A stretch of 18,490 bases of DNA from the NCBI GenBank assembly GCA_027600665.1, contig JADGJL010000543.1, forward strand, positions 1 to 18,490. Direction: 5' to 3'. Each line of letters opens with the position of its first letter. Positions within the stretch are counted from its first letter, which is position 1. Origin of the DNA: Irineochytrium annulatum (Eukaryota; Chytridiomycota; Chytridiomycetes; Chytridiales; Chytridiaceae). The position numbers and the translations under genes were made by a program. The notes under the pieces were generated by a model. It made no database searches. It was not told the DNA's origin and was given only the letters and a program-made list of their open reading frames with translations. This document shows positions 1-8,758 of the stretch, piece after piece.

Positions 1-225
1 TTATCCACCCTTGTTGCTGATTACTTTGATCTCGAGGTCGTTGTCACCTAGTGTCAATTCATGTGTTATTCGCCATAATATGTCAAATCCGTCATCAATG
101 TTGTGCACTCGCTCACGTGGAACCGCCCAGCGTTTGTAAAGATGGTATATGAAAGGACATGCAAGACATTGAGTAATGACGCTGCATAATCGAGGACATA
201 GCTTACCTGCAAGAATTGGCTGCAT
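1..225 (-). CDS. possible small protein or C-terminal exon, unidentified
   Basis: An open frame of 74 codons ends in TAA exactly at the left window edge (bases 3-1 on the minus strand). The last 40 or so codons, with HNIDDGFDILWRITHELTLG and then an acidic/basic tail, read like natural protein. The first part does not: a strong donor (GTAAGC) follows the first seven codons, so residues about 8-35 may be intron, with an acceptor near the GTGAG or GCGAG before the HNIDD segment. I do not recognise a family. A further donor-like GTAATC near the end means the gene could also continue off the window. It is read in the same direction as the downstream-numbered oxygenase gene and about 150 bases from it. 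Confidence 0.25.
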   Translation of the reverse strand: MQPILAGKLCPRLCSVITQCLACPFIYHLYKRWAVPRERVHNIDDGFDILWRITHELTLGDNDLEIKVISNKGG

Positions 226-372
226 CTTAACGCAAATGTTTGGAAGAAATCACATTTATACTCGATGTAATTTCCTCAAACCGTCCCATTTCAATTAATC
301 TTCGCATGGGGATCCACTAGACCAATGCCTCTCTTACGAATTGCGAAGCTCACAACATACATTAGTTTTCCG

Positions 373-378
373 TTTATT
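373..378 (-). terminator. AATAAA poly(A) signal overlapping the oxygenase stop codon
   Basis: On the minus strand the end of the oxygenase gene reads GATGAATAAACGG. The TAA stop (376-374) is therefore inside a canonical AATAAA hexamer. Its position at the gene end is suitable for 3' processing, but it would give an extremely short 3' UTR if used. Confidence 0.4.
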
Positions 379-2269
379 CATCCCCATCCCCCTCGTCATC
401 CCCTTCGTCCGCATACCGATACTCCCACGAAACATCCCACCTCGACCCCGGGGCTCCGGCGCCTACATACTTGACAAACTTCATCTGCCCCCCGCTCCTC
501 ATAACCAGCGTCAACGTGTTGCTCGCAGCGCTCACCGACAACAACGCCCCGCCCTCCCCGACATCTGCCGCCCTGTACTGCGCCGGGTCCTCGTTCCCCT
601 CATCTGGCGCCATAACGCACTCGAACCCTCCGAAATCGTCCGAACCCCATGCCTTCCTCCGCGCGGCCGTATCGTCCGCAACAAAGCACAGCGTCGCGTC
701 CAGGATCCCATCCGCTTCTTTTATGGCATCGGCGCCGGTGGGCGTGGGAGGGGACGGCGTGCCGGTCGCGAGAGTATAGTCCATGCCCGGACGGAAGCGG
801 CGCACGCGGCCGCGGGAGGAGGTGGCGCGGAGGGTTGTGAGGAGGCGGAGGAGCTTGCCAAATGCGCGGGAGCTGCGGAAGAGCGAGTCGCGGACCGACG
901 CCAGAAGCGCCGTGTGCGTCTGCACGTCCGATGCAGTCCCGTCTCCTGTAAGTTCCAGATATCGGCATATATGCGCGGGCCCACGCGGCATCCAGACGCC
1001 CTCCACGACGCCCTTCGCGTAGTTGGCGACCGGGTTCATGTCCACCTTTGCGTCACCGGCTCTCAGAAAACCGCATCGCTCATCTTCGGCCTCGCACCCT
1101 TTCACAATCCGCTCTGTGACGTCGGGCTTAAGGAAGTTGACAAGCTGGATCGAGCTCTCGTCACAGAAGCGGTCGCGGGCCTGCCCGATGACCCCGTCGC
1201 GGAGGTACAGCGGGTTGACGAAAGCCGAGAGCTCGAGGCGCTCCGATTCCGTCAGCGCGTCAGGTGAGGGGTCCACGTCCGCGTCTTCGGCGGCGATGGG
1301 CTCAAAGGGCCACCCGACGACGTCCCCCGCCGTCAGCTGCTCCAGTGACGCCCGCGCCCGCTCGTCCTCCTCCGCCTCATCCTGCCCCGCCGTCCGCTCC
1401 TTCTCCTCCCGGGCGGCCCGCTCCTCATCCGTTTCTTCGCCCTCCTGCAGAACGTGGAACCATCCTGAGATGCTCGGCCGATCCCTCCCGGCCTTCCGCG
1501 TCACCACCTCGGCCACCGAGTGAAACGACCGACCAGGTTGAACGGCGAACAGCGCGAGCTGGTTCCACGCTGGCGGGATGCAGACCGAAGGATCGACGGC
1601 TGGCGTCCCCTTGCTGACGACGGGGTAGAGCTCCAGGGCCCCGCCCTCCTCAGCTCTCCACGGCTCATCCGGGTCTGTCAGGTACAGGATGTAGCTCACC
1701 GACCGCGACCCAATCACGTCGTCATGACAAATCAGATGGCATCCCTCCTTGTAGATGTTGTGACTCAGATCACACTTAGTCGGCGACAGTCTAGCGACGC
1801 CAGTGACCTTCTCCACCAACGCCCGAAACCGATCCGAGTACAGCGCGTCTCGCAGCGTCTTGAGCGCGCGCAGCTGCTCCAGCTCGTCAGCGGGAAGCCC
1901 GTCCAAGTTCGCGAGGTCGCCGGTCTGAAAGACGCGGTAGATGTCCGTCTCCTTGTGCGTGGCGTGCAGGGCGTCGCGACACTCGGAGCGAACGCGTCGG
2001 AGGAGGGAGTCGTCGACGAGGTCTGGGATCAGGACGTGGAGGTAGGGCGAGGAGGTTCTGTAGGCCGTACGTAGGGAGTCGGTAGTGGAGGGGTCAAAGA
2101 GGGAGGCCCGTATGGATTGCGACGGGTCCAGGGCGGACGGGGCCGAGGTCATCAATGCATGCTCGCCCGTGATCTTCGTCCGCTTGACAGCGGCCGGGTC
2201 TTCGTCGTCGAGAGCATGAACATTCTTTGTTGGCGACATCGAAGAAAATTGAACATGACAATCCGTCAC
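374..2269 (-). CDS. Tpa1/Ofd1/OGFOD1-type prolyl 3,4-dihydroxylase (2-oxoglutarate/Fe(II) oxygenase)
   Basis: This is an intact, intronless protein of 631 residues, close to yeast Tpa1 in length. The catalytic double-stranded beta-helix lies at about residues 80-275. Its visible Fe(II) ligands are H182 and D184 (in CHDD) and H250 (in RSFHSV), and R264 (in RPSISGW) would bind 2-oxoglutarate. The typical strand SVSYILYLTDPDEPW follows the first ligand pair. After an acidic/basic low-complexity linker (about 276-307) comes the second, non-catalytic helix domain, ending in the family-typical KFVKYV and WDVSWEY segments. Known members hydroxylate a proline of ribosomal protein uS12 (Rps23). In fission yeast Ofd1 also controls oxygen-dependent turnover of the sterol factor Sre1. 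All key residues are present, so activity is inferred. A second start at Met11 (2239) is possible. The gene symbol is left blank because the orthologue name depends on the species. Confidence 0.93.
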   Translation of the reverse strand: MTDCHVQFSSMSPTKNVHALDDEDPAAVKRTKITGEHALMTSAPSALDPSQSIRASLFDPSTTDSLRTAYRTSSPYLHVLIPDLVDDSLLRRVRSECRDALHATHKETDIYRVFQTGDLANLDGLPADELEQLRALKTLRDALYSDRFRALVEKVTGVARLSPTKCDLSHNIYKEGCHLICHDDVIGSRSVSYILYLTDPDEPWRAEEGGALELYPVVSKGTPAVDPSVCIPPAWNQLALFAVQPGRSFHSVAEVVTRKAGRDRPSISGWFHVLQEGEETDEERAAREEKERTAGQDEAEEDERARASLEQLTAGDVVGWPFEPIAAEDADVDPSPDALTESERLELSAFVNPLYLRDGVIGQARDRFCDESSIQLVNFLKPDVTERIVKGCEAEDERCGFLRAGDAKVDMNPVANYAKGVVEGVWMPRGPAHICRYLELTGDGTASDVQTHTALLASVRDSLFRSSRAFGKLLRLLTTLRATSSRGRVRRFRPGMDYTLATGTPSPPTPTGADAIKEADGILDATLCFVADDTAARRKAWGSDDFGGFECVMAPDEGNEDPAQYRAADVGEGGALLSVSAASNTLTLVMRSGGQMKFVKYVGAGAPGSRWDVSWEYRYADEGDDEGDGDE

Positions 2270-2708
2270 TTTATTGATACATCAGGATCAATGATGTTAT
2301 CAACGGTAAAGAACGAAATGAGTAGGGTGTTCCCTGATAAACTCTGTTCAAAACATAATCTCTGCTGGAATAAAGGACCCCGAAGCAAGAGAAATATACC
2401 GCAGCCAGCTACCCTTCATGGACGGACGCGGAGCCGCTTCTTAAGGATGTTGCCACAAAGTATGAGGAATGCAAGGGAAAGGGAATTCAGATTCCGAAGA
2501 CGGCGGCCTGCAGCGGCCGGGCGGGCGGTGGCGTGCTTCAGCTCGGCATAGCGCCTCCAGCTGGACAGGGCCTGTTGGTCCCGGACATGACGAACATTGA
2601 ACTTGACTGGGAGTCAATAATGTATCGCATCCTAATCGTGGTTTGTCGTTATTACGTGATTATTACAACACGTTTGGAAACCAGTCTCCGTTCCGATATT
2701 ATATTATA
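2270..2708. other. intergenic stretch between oxygenase start and Cys/His gene end
   Basis: This holds the presumed oxygenase promoter (minus strand) and the 3' flank of the Cys/His gene. The only structure seen is a plus-strand frame open from 2374 to 2733, described separately. No convincing TATA box or other motif was identified. Confidence 0.5.
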
Positions 2709-2733
2709 CTACTTCGTGAATGTATCAATGTAA
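2374..2733 (+). pseudogene. open frame without early ATG, possible gene relic
   Basis: After a TAA at 2371-2373 this frame stays open for about 119 codons. Its middle part looks protein-like, for example PSWTDAEPLLKDVATKYEEC and GVLQLGIAPPAGQGLLVPDM, with locally raised GC content. The last 40 codons are AT-rich and hydrophobic and probably not coding. There is no in-frame ATG until codon 73 or so, and its 3' end overlaps the end of the Cys/His gene antisense by 25 bases. I recognise no family. It could be an exon or relic of a decayed gene, or chance. Confidence 0.2.
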
Positions 2734-4503
2734 TCATCAAACCAGGTTTCTGGAATAGTTGCCTGAACCACCTTTCCGGGTCCGAACTTCGCGGTAAACG
2801 ACCTCTTTTCAACGTCTCCCCATTTCCTCTTCCCGCCAATCTTCTCGTCCTCCGTCTCCTCCGCCGTCTTTAATTCGGACGCGTACTCCTCCAGCCTTTC
2901 GACCACGTCCGCCCCGGCCTCCACGAGCTCAATCAATCCAAGCTCCGCGTTGCCCACCACACCCGCCACCAAGTGGCCCACGACGTGCCTAAACAACCAC
3001 CCAACGGTCCACTCCATCGAGCACCTCCAAATGGCCTCCCCTTTCCTCCAATCCAGCAGACCAATCATAACCTCCAAGATTCGCCGGCATCCCTCGATTC
3101 GACCCCTATCCCCGATCTGTATCGCGTGCGGATGGTCCTGCGCTAGGGATTCGCGGCAAGCAATGACAGTGTCCCACGAGTCGGGCTGGCCCCAAGCAGC
3201 GGGAGTGAGGCGCATGGTGCGAGCGAAGGTGTGCGGATCAGCGAGGCGAGACCAAAGGGCGGTCGGTGGGACGCTGCTGTCAGGGTGACCCCAATCCGGC
3301 ATCGGCGAGTATCCTCCGTCGTCCGAGTGGTCGGCATCTAGTGAGGTTGACGAGTGTTTGGCAAACCTAGACCGAGTGACACGGTCCTTGACTCTCCCGG
3401 CACCGTTCCTGGACCCCTTGCTCATCCGGTCCATTGGAAGGTCGCCATTATCCGTCCCCTCCACTGACCCTTCCCACCCTTCCATTCCGTCAGCACCCCC
3501 GTACTCCTCACCCTCTATCCTTAAATACTCCCTCACCACCCCACCATCAGGCCCCTTGCAAAGCTTGCGATGGCCCCAATAGTGGCCCTGCCCGTACCCA
3601 AGTGTGCCTTTTTTATGCAGTTGAATCGTCCGCCCGCACGTACAGAGGTACGACCACCGATCGCACGAGACCACGCCCGGGAGGGCCAAAAACGCGGCGC
3701 GGAGGTCCACGAGGCGGAGGGCGATCTCCTCATGCGTAAGATCCGCGAGGGGCGTGTGCTTACTCTTCACGTTGGAATTGTCTGTGGCGGCGCGCTTTAG
3801 TCGAGGGGGCGCCGGCGCCGGGTTCGACGGTGGATGAGTGTCGGCGACAGCACGCTTAGGAGGAGTTCGGCTCCTCAGATGTGGGTCGGCAGTGTCTGCG
3901 TCGGTCCGGGGAGCTATAGGCGGTGCGCTCCTAGGAACGTTCGGTAACGTGCGGCTTTTCTGTTGACAGCTCGATTAAAGCTATGCAATCAGCCAGCTAT
4001 ACAAGCATACCTTTTTAGGCGTTGAGGGCGCTGTAACCGCGTCCGTCCCATTCTCACGTGCAGCGCGTTCATCGTTAACGCTCGCCAATTCCCTCGTCAG
4101 CGGACACGACTTCCGATGCGCATAGTAGTTCCACGTCATGTATGCCTACAGAAAAGTGGCTTAAGTGATGCAGAACAAAAGAAGCCGAATGAAGATCGCT
4201 TACGGTCGAACTCTTCTTATGCAGCTGGATCGTCTTTCCGCAAGCACAAAGATATTGGTACGGCCAGCAGAGCACCACATTCGGCAACGCCGCAAAGGCC
4301 TTTCGGAGGGCGGGCGTGCGTTCGTTGTCGTGCCGGGGATTGAGTGCCTCTAGAGAATCCTCGATGGGTGGCGTCGGGCCGTTGCCGGCGGCGGTGGCGG
4401 CGGGAGTGGCAGCGGGGCCGGGGTCGGCAGCGGCGGACAGCATGGTGCGAGAAGTAGGCGACAGAGCAAATCCAAATTCCAAGTTTGTGAGGCGCCAGCT
4501 CAT
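2709..4503 (-). CDS. tandem CxCG...HxxxC (Cys2-His-Cys-like) protein, function unknown
   Basis: Three exons join in frame: 4503-4204, 4145-4011 and 3959-2709, with introns of 58 nt (GTAAGC...CTGTAG) and 51 nt (GTATGC...CAACAG). The product is 561 residues. It carries two copies of one module. Copy 1 (residues about 66-114) has LRKAFAALPNVVLCW, then C86-x-C88-G, TIQLHKK, and H110-x3-C114. Copy 2 (about 231-279) has LRAAFLALPGVVSCD, then C251-x-C253-G, TIQLHKK, and H275-x3-C279. The C-to-H spacing is identical in both (22 residues), and copy 1 is completed only by splicing, which strongly supports the model. A metal-binding, zinc-finger-like role is inferred from the Cys/His pattern. Between the copies is a Pro/Ala/Arg/Thr-rich linker (about 115-208). 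After copy 2 come a disordered region and a helical C-terminal domain with IGLLDWRKGEAIWRC. Family and role are unknown to me. Met21 (4443) is an alternative start. Confidence 0.78.
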
Positions 4504-4642
4504 TCATTCATGTTGTTGCACTGCTGCGAAACTGGTTCTGGCGAACTTGTAATTATTGTTACTCCATTATATATCATCTGATGAAAGCAGCTCATATACC
4601 GGCGACTAGGAGGCGCGAAGCAAATACTTGAGCCAAGGCAGT

Positions 4643-4662
4643 TTTCGCCTGAAGAGGCGAAA
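4643..4662. repeat. small perfect inverted repeat (8-bp arms, 4-base loop)
   Basis: The arms tttcgcct and aggcgaaa flank the loop gaag. It lies about 140 bases upstream of the Cys/His gene start. It could be an operator-like site or chance; nothing else supports a role. Confidence 0.35.
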
Positions 4663-4737
4663 TGATATACGAGCGACTGCGTGTTCATTATAAACTTTCA
4701 ACATCCTACACCTGCTGCAGACCTTCGTTGTGGGGTG

Positions 4738-4792
4738 GTAAGTTGATTACAAGAAACTACCATCGAACAATTGCTAACATTCGCCGTTCCAG
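4738..4792 (+). other. isolated strong intron signal
   Basis: A 55-nt stretch starts GTAAGT, has GCTAAC as a good branch site near its 3' end, and ends TTCCAG. No intact gene surrounds it. Downstream, the frame reading VAGNVRQLTEDPGEACDQFN stays open to a TGA near 4934. A different frame then gives PDVDKMLEYIFTRSICHRYF up to another donor-like GTAAG at about 5049. This suggests a decayed or unrecognised plus-strand gene. Confidence 0.25.
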
Positions 4793-5033
4793 CAACAAGC
4801 ACGGCTGCGCCGCCCCGCGTTGCGGGAAACGTCCGGCAACTGACCGAGGATCCTGGAGAAGCATGCGATCAGTTCAATCGCGTGGTACAGGAGAGGAGGG
4901 GCGGGACCACCGCAATACCGAGGACTCGACGTGATGCCCGGCTGTGACCACGCCGGCCTCCTATCGATCTCGCAGGCGCGCCAGATGTCGATAAAATGCT
5001 GGAATACATCTTCACCAGATCCATATGTCACCG

Positions 5034-5485
5034 CTATTTCATGAGTTGGGTAAGTTCCTCGTCGTCCACGGCCAGGCCACCTCCAACATCATCCCACCAG
5101 TAGATCGTCACCCTCGCCGTTCCGCGCAGCCTCCTCTTAACCAGCAAGCGGCAAGTTCGCCTCCACCACGAAGGAAACCGTGTCGATGAAGTTCACGACA
5201 TCGAAAGGCCTTGCCACGTCGCCGAGTGCCAGCGCGCGAGTCAGCACCAAGCAAGCGATGGCGTAGCATTTGGTTAGGGCCTTGCGGTCGTTGAGAGTGG
5301 ATTGGCGGGGCTGCCCACCTCCCCAACATCTTGTCCGCGATGTGGTACCTGTCCGCGGCAATAAACTGGAGGAGGTCGAGTCCCGCGTCTCTACAATTGT
5401 CGAACGGACGGCCGGGATAGCGTGACGTGATTCGCCGCGGCGAGCCGGCGATCTCAAGCCGGCAAACATCAAGCCGGTGCATATC
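5034..5485 (-). pseudogene. decayed protein gene, possibly BTB/POZ-like, with frameshifts
   Basis: Three minus-strand frames hand over to each other in order. The first (about 5480-5330) contains DAGLDLLQFIAADRYHIADK. The second (about 5310-5140) contains LTKCYAIACLVLTRALALGD and VNFIDTVSFVVEANLP. The third (about 5150-5034) contains ARVTIYWWDDVGGGLAVDDE and ends at TAG 5036-5034. Each piece reads like natural protein, and no convincing GT-AG pair bridges the changes of frame, so two frameshifts are likely. The first piece resembles the late helices of BTB/POZ domains (A-x-LL-x-x-AD-x-Y-x-I-x-x-L pattern). That assignment is weak, and the rest is unrecognised. The start is unknown. Confidence 0.35.
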
Positions 5486-5566
5486 AAGAAGTTTTCCTGG
5501 ACGACTTCTTGCGGGAGGGTGTCGGCATCAGATAGAGCAGATCAGCACGGTAAGGCTTAAAATTTC

Positions 5567-5586
5567 AAGCCACCACAAGCCACCAC
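5567..5586. repeat. 10-bp perfect tandem duplication
   Basis: Two adjacent copies of aagccaccac, followed by a partial third (c). It is probably replication slippage in non-coding DNA. Confidence 0.5.
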
Positions 5587-6026
5587 CAGCTGTGGGAGAC
5601 CCATATTCAATAACGACACGATCGACTAGTCGGGAACCAAGGAGCTCAAGGTAGGATTAGGCCTTCTAATTATAGGGCAGTGAACATTGACTAGCGTTAA
5701 ATTTTCGTACAAGCATGTCCAACCATCCCTTCAATTAAATTTGGGTCTTGCACGTGATTTGATGACTGTAAAGAGGCCGTCACCGTGCGAGATACTCCTC
5801 AGCAACAATAATTACGACGCGAGCGTCGCCACAGCGTTAGCAAGAATTGTTGGACTTCGTGACCTGAAGTTCAGTCAGGCTCGAAACGATACGGTGTATC
5901 TCCAGCACATAAATGACGAAGTCTGAGGATATTCAATCGTGTCACAACCGTGTTCTGGTCGAGATTACCATGTGCCTTGAGCACCTGAAGTCTCCGAATT
6001 TTACGGTTGTTTTCAAACTGATCGAG

Positions 6027-6080
6027 GATCGTTCTAAACGTAGTCGCAGATATGATCGTTCTAAACGTAGTCGCAGATAT
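6027..6080. repeat. 27-bp perfect tandem duplication
   Basis: Two identical adjacent copies (6027-6053 and 6054-6080), each beginning gatcgttctaaacg and ending gcagatat. The unit length is a multiple of three. On the minus strand it reads as a doubled nonapeptide, ISATTFRTI, inside a 72-codon frame (6089-5871). The exact identity of the copies implies a recent event. Confidence 0.8.
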
Positions 6081-6308
6081 TAATTCCACAAAACCGGAGA
6101 TTACTAGGGCGGGAAGAGGAGTCTGCGAGGAGGGAGATGGTTAGGAGGAGCCTGCATGGAGTGAATAGGACGAACACGTCAAATAGATATTGCATCTTTA
6201 CTCTTAGTGACAGTTTCTCAGATTAAACTCTTGTTACTTGATAGTCAGGCAAACGTAGGGAGTAAAATTTGCAGACCCTTTACATTTTCTTTCAACTAAG
6301 CACATAAT

Positions 6309-6314
6309 TTTAAT
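6309..6314 (-). terminator. ATTAAA variant poly(A) signal candidate
   Basis: On the minus strand an ATTAAA hexamer lies about 52 bases after the stop codon of the lactamase-fold gene, a usual distance for 3' processing. The motif is common in AT-rich sequence, so this is only a candidate. Confidence 0.25.
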
Positions 6315-6365
6315 GTATTTGCACTTGCAGATGTGTTAACCACCGTGCAATCCATCAAACTGATA

Positions 6366-7304
6366 TCACCCGCACTCGCAGAAGCTCCTGTAGTCCGCCG
6401 TCCACGCGTCCTTGTCCTTGCTCCACTTCAAACTCAATTTCTCAAGCTCTGGCCTGATTCTCCCCATGGTCTCAACCAGCATTTGCTTCGCTCCACCTAC
6501 GACCGCGCCGCGGTGTGAGGACGCAAGGCTGTCGAAGTCCCAGTCGCGCACCATCACGTCTACCCAGCACTGGAAGCGCTTCGGCGCGTCCTCGGTCGGG
6601 TGCAAACCCGCGCCGTACACGTGCGGATGGATCATCATGACAGCGTCCGGGTGAGTGTTACCGAGGGCCGAGAGGAAGGCAGCGTCCTCGGAGACAACTA
6701 TGGTGTCGGCCTGGTCGTTGCTTAACTTAAACACGCAGTAAGCAGGACGGTATTGCACTTACTACGTGGACGGTCTTAGATGCCTTGTGGAAGACGAAGA
6801 CGTTATTGAAGTGGTTCGAGTCTTCCGGGAGGGGCGCGACGAACTCGCTGCCGTCAGGAATTCGCATCTCGACCTCAGGTTCCCAGAGCTTGCGGACGGA
6901 GTCCTCATTAATATCGCCATCCCTGTCAACGACAAAAAATCAGTTTCGCTCTTTACGCGCTACAATGCAGCCACAGCTCACCAGTTAATCTCCGGTTGAA
7001 TCCTCAGATGCCGTGGAGTGCCGTAGTACTTGGCGTTTGGGTAGATCTTTTTAAAGGCCGGGAATGAGACCGTGTGGAAAGGATGCGTCGCGACGACGGC
7101 CTCAATGAGCTCGCCGTTGCGCGTCAGCTCGTCCAGCTCCTTCCTGGCCGTTGCGCAAAGGTCCACGGTGTCGAGGAGGAGGAACTTGCCCGACGCAAGC
7201 CTGAGGAGGGACATCTGCGTGCCGACGTCGATTTCGGGCAGCGGGAAGGACGTGCGGAGGACGTGGAAACCCGGTGTGATTTCTTTGATTTCGATGAAGG
7301 TCAT
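6366..7304 (-). CDS. metallo-beta-lactamase-fold-like protein with reduced metal motif
   Basis: Three exons: 7304-6982, 6922-6763 and 6710-6366, with introns of 59 nt (GTGAGC...TGACAG) and 52 nt (GTAAGT...GACCAG). The product is 275 residues. The early strands TQMSLLRLASGKFLLLDTVD and the EAVVATHPFHTVSFPAFKKIYPNAKYYGTP segment (given here in parts: THPFH, H74 and H77) follow the metallo-beta-lactamase order. VHVADTIVV (H160, D163), created by the second splice, matches the later metal-ligand strand. IHPHVYG and SSHRGAVVGG (H227) follow. The usual HxHxDH box is reduced to HPFHTVSF, lacking the DH pair, so metal binding may be altered or lost. Related fungal proteins and the DUF4336 group have similar departures. 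The substrate is unknown. There is no signal peptide or membrane segment. The third exon's acceptor could also be at TTTAAG, adding five codons (LSNDQ) before ADTIVV. Confidence 0.72.
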
Positions 7305-7589
7305 GTTAATGGTCTCGGCGGTGGGTGGATTTGATGTGGAAGGGAGAGAAGTGGATGCTGTTAGATATGGAGCGGATAGAGGGCGGGTCCCAATCTTATA
7401 TCGGTCATGGCCGCATTGTGCATGCGGCGCCTGGATGCCTCGTCAGCACGACTTTTGACCCTTTCCGACTGCCGCCGTGGTCTCATGGGGCGGCGACGCG
7501 ACCTGCCATTTGTTCAGCGGCGTCAACACCTTGGTTGATACCATATTCCATTAACATTTGCGGCGGGTTAACGGAACCTTCGGAGCTCG

Positions 7590-8758
7590 ATGTCCGAGAA
7601 TGCGAGCATCCAAACTACGCGGCAGCGACTGTACTCGACGCTCGCCGCTGTCCACCACTCGCCGCAGTACCTTACGCGCAAGAGATCGGCACTGTGCGCG
7701 ACATCGCCCAGGCACTGGCGGGATACCGAAAGAACGATGGTCACCTGGACGATTCGACGAGGCTCAGCGAATTGCTCCGTACACTCCTCCCCGACCAGAT
7801 TGCCGCAGCCGACGAAGAAATCCGCTCGCTGACCGCCTTGTGCTGCATCACCCTGGTCGGATGCTTGGCCGCAAACGAGGGCGGCGCCTCCTTTCGTCGC
7901 CTGAAGTCGAGCCTCGCCACAAGCGCGGGAGACTCCTCCCCGAGGTCGTCCGCGAGGGGGTTGGATGTTTGATCAAGGGGCAACTCAGGGCGCTGGACGG
8001 CGTCAAAGGGGAATGGTCGACGATCGCGAAGGAGCTTTTCTGTCAGAGAGGTGTCGGAAACCGCTCGAGCTGGCCAGCCACGGGACAAATGGGCCCGGGG
8101 CGCGCTGCTCGAGTGCAAGCTTCTAATTAGCGCCAGCAACTCTTCTGGACGTATTCACTGACTCTCATATGAAGGGTCGCCGAAGCCGGCGGACCTCACT
8201 TTCATCGAACGAAGCCGCGGCCTTCCACAAGCTCCGTATTGACAGCCGGTGGGTCCCGGTGCAGTTCGTCAGCGTTCTCTCGACATGCACGGGAGTCGAG
8301 TTGAGGGGAAGTCGGAAGATAGGATAGGACGAGATAAGGGCTGAGAAGACTGGACCCGATAACGAAGAGGAGCCGATTTTTCTCGACGACCACCACAACG
8401 TTCTTAAGAACATCGCCACTTCGAAGATTCATGGAAATCACACGAAGTGGGTGCTGGTCATCCGCCGGTTCTTAGGGAGGGTTACGAAGTTATACACCTT
8501 TGAGATTCACGACTGGATCAAAGAGATGCCGACCGCTTGCGCGCGAATCCCGTTCTTCAACGTCGAGAATCTCAATTCGCGGGGTGCTGCGCGGGCAAGA
8601 TGAACTTGCTGCCGACGCTGCTTGAACTCACCACCTTCTCCCGCCTCACGTACCTAAGCATCGATACCGACAATCTGATCATCGACACCTTTAAAGCGAT
8701 GTGTGGGCATCTGGATAACCTCAAGTTTCAAAGCCGACCGCCAGCGACGATATCATGA
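7590..8758 (+). pseudogene. broken F-box/LRR-like protein gene
   Basis: Coding-like pieces follow one another on the plus strand in changing frames. The first is MSENASIQTTRQRLYST from 7590. The second, with EIGTVRDIAQALAGYRK and LSELLRTLLPDQIAAADEEI, runs to a stop at 7972. The third, about 7930-8070, has RLLPEVVREGVGCLIKG, LRALDGVK and EWSTIAKELF, which fits an F-box (LP-x-E-V ... L-R ... W-x-x-I-A-x-x-L). The fourth, about 8205-8603, has FHKLRIDSRWVPVQFVSVLS and VTKLYTFEIHDWIKE and is broken by an in-frame TAG at 8325-8327. The last, about 8596-8758, has LTTFSRLTYLSIDTDNLIID, an LRR-like pattern. At least three frame changes and one internal stop argue for a dead copy, though undetected introns or sequencing errors could explain part. 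F-box/LRR proteins normally recruit substrates to SCF ubiquitin ligases. Confidence 0.5.

Larger units (their letters stand above)
5486..6365. other. gene-poor stretch, with possible worn coding traces
   Basis: No intact gene was seen. Short frames on both strands (for example plus 5687-5926 and minus 6089-5871) have leucine-rich patches such as IRRLQVLK and RLNILRLRHL, reminiscent of LRR remnants but too short to call. Two tandem duplications lie here and are listed separately. The right end (about 6190-6365) is AT-rich and should hold the 3' flank of the lactamase-fold gene. Confidence 0.4.

Noticed and set aside
341..1267. 308-codon plus-strand open frame, plus other long frames inside the oxygenase gene
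   Set aside because: It lies antisense within an intact conserved gene, is Arg/Pro-rich as expected for a GC-rich shadow, and resembles no family.
2709..3770. The Cys/His gene as a 353-codon gene starting at 3770
   Set aside because: The codon at 3770 is GTG, not ATG, and the frame continues upstream through 63 more codons to a good acceptor at 3960 and into the first module copy. The longer spliced model is better.
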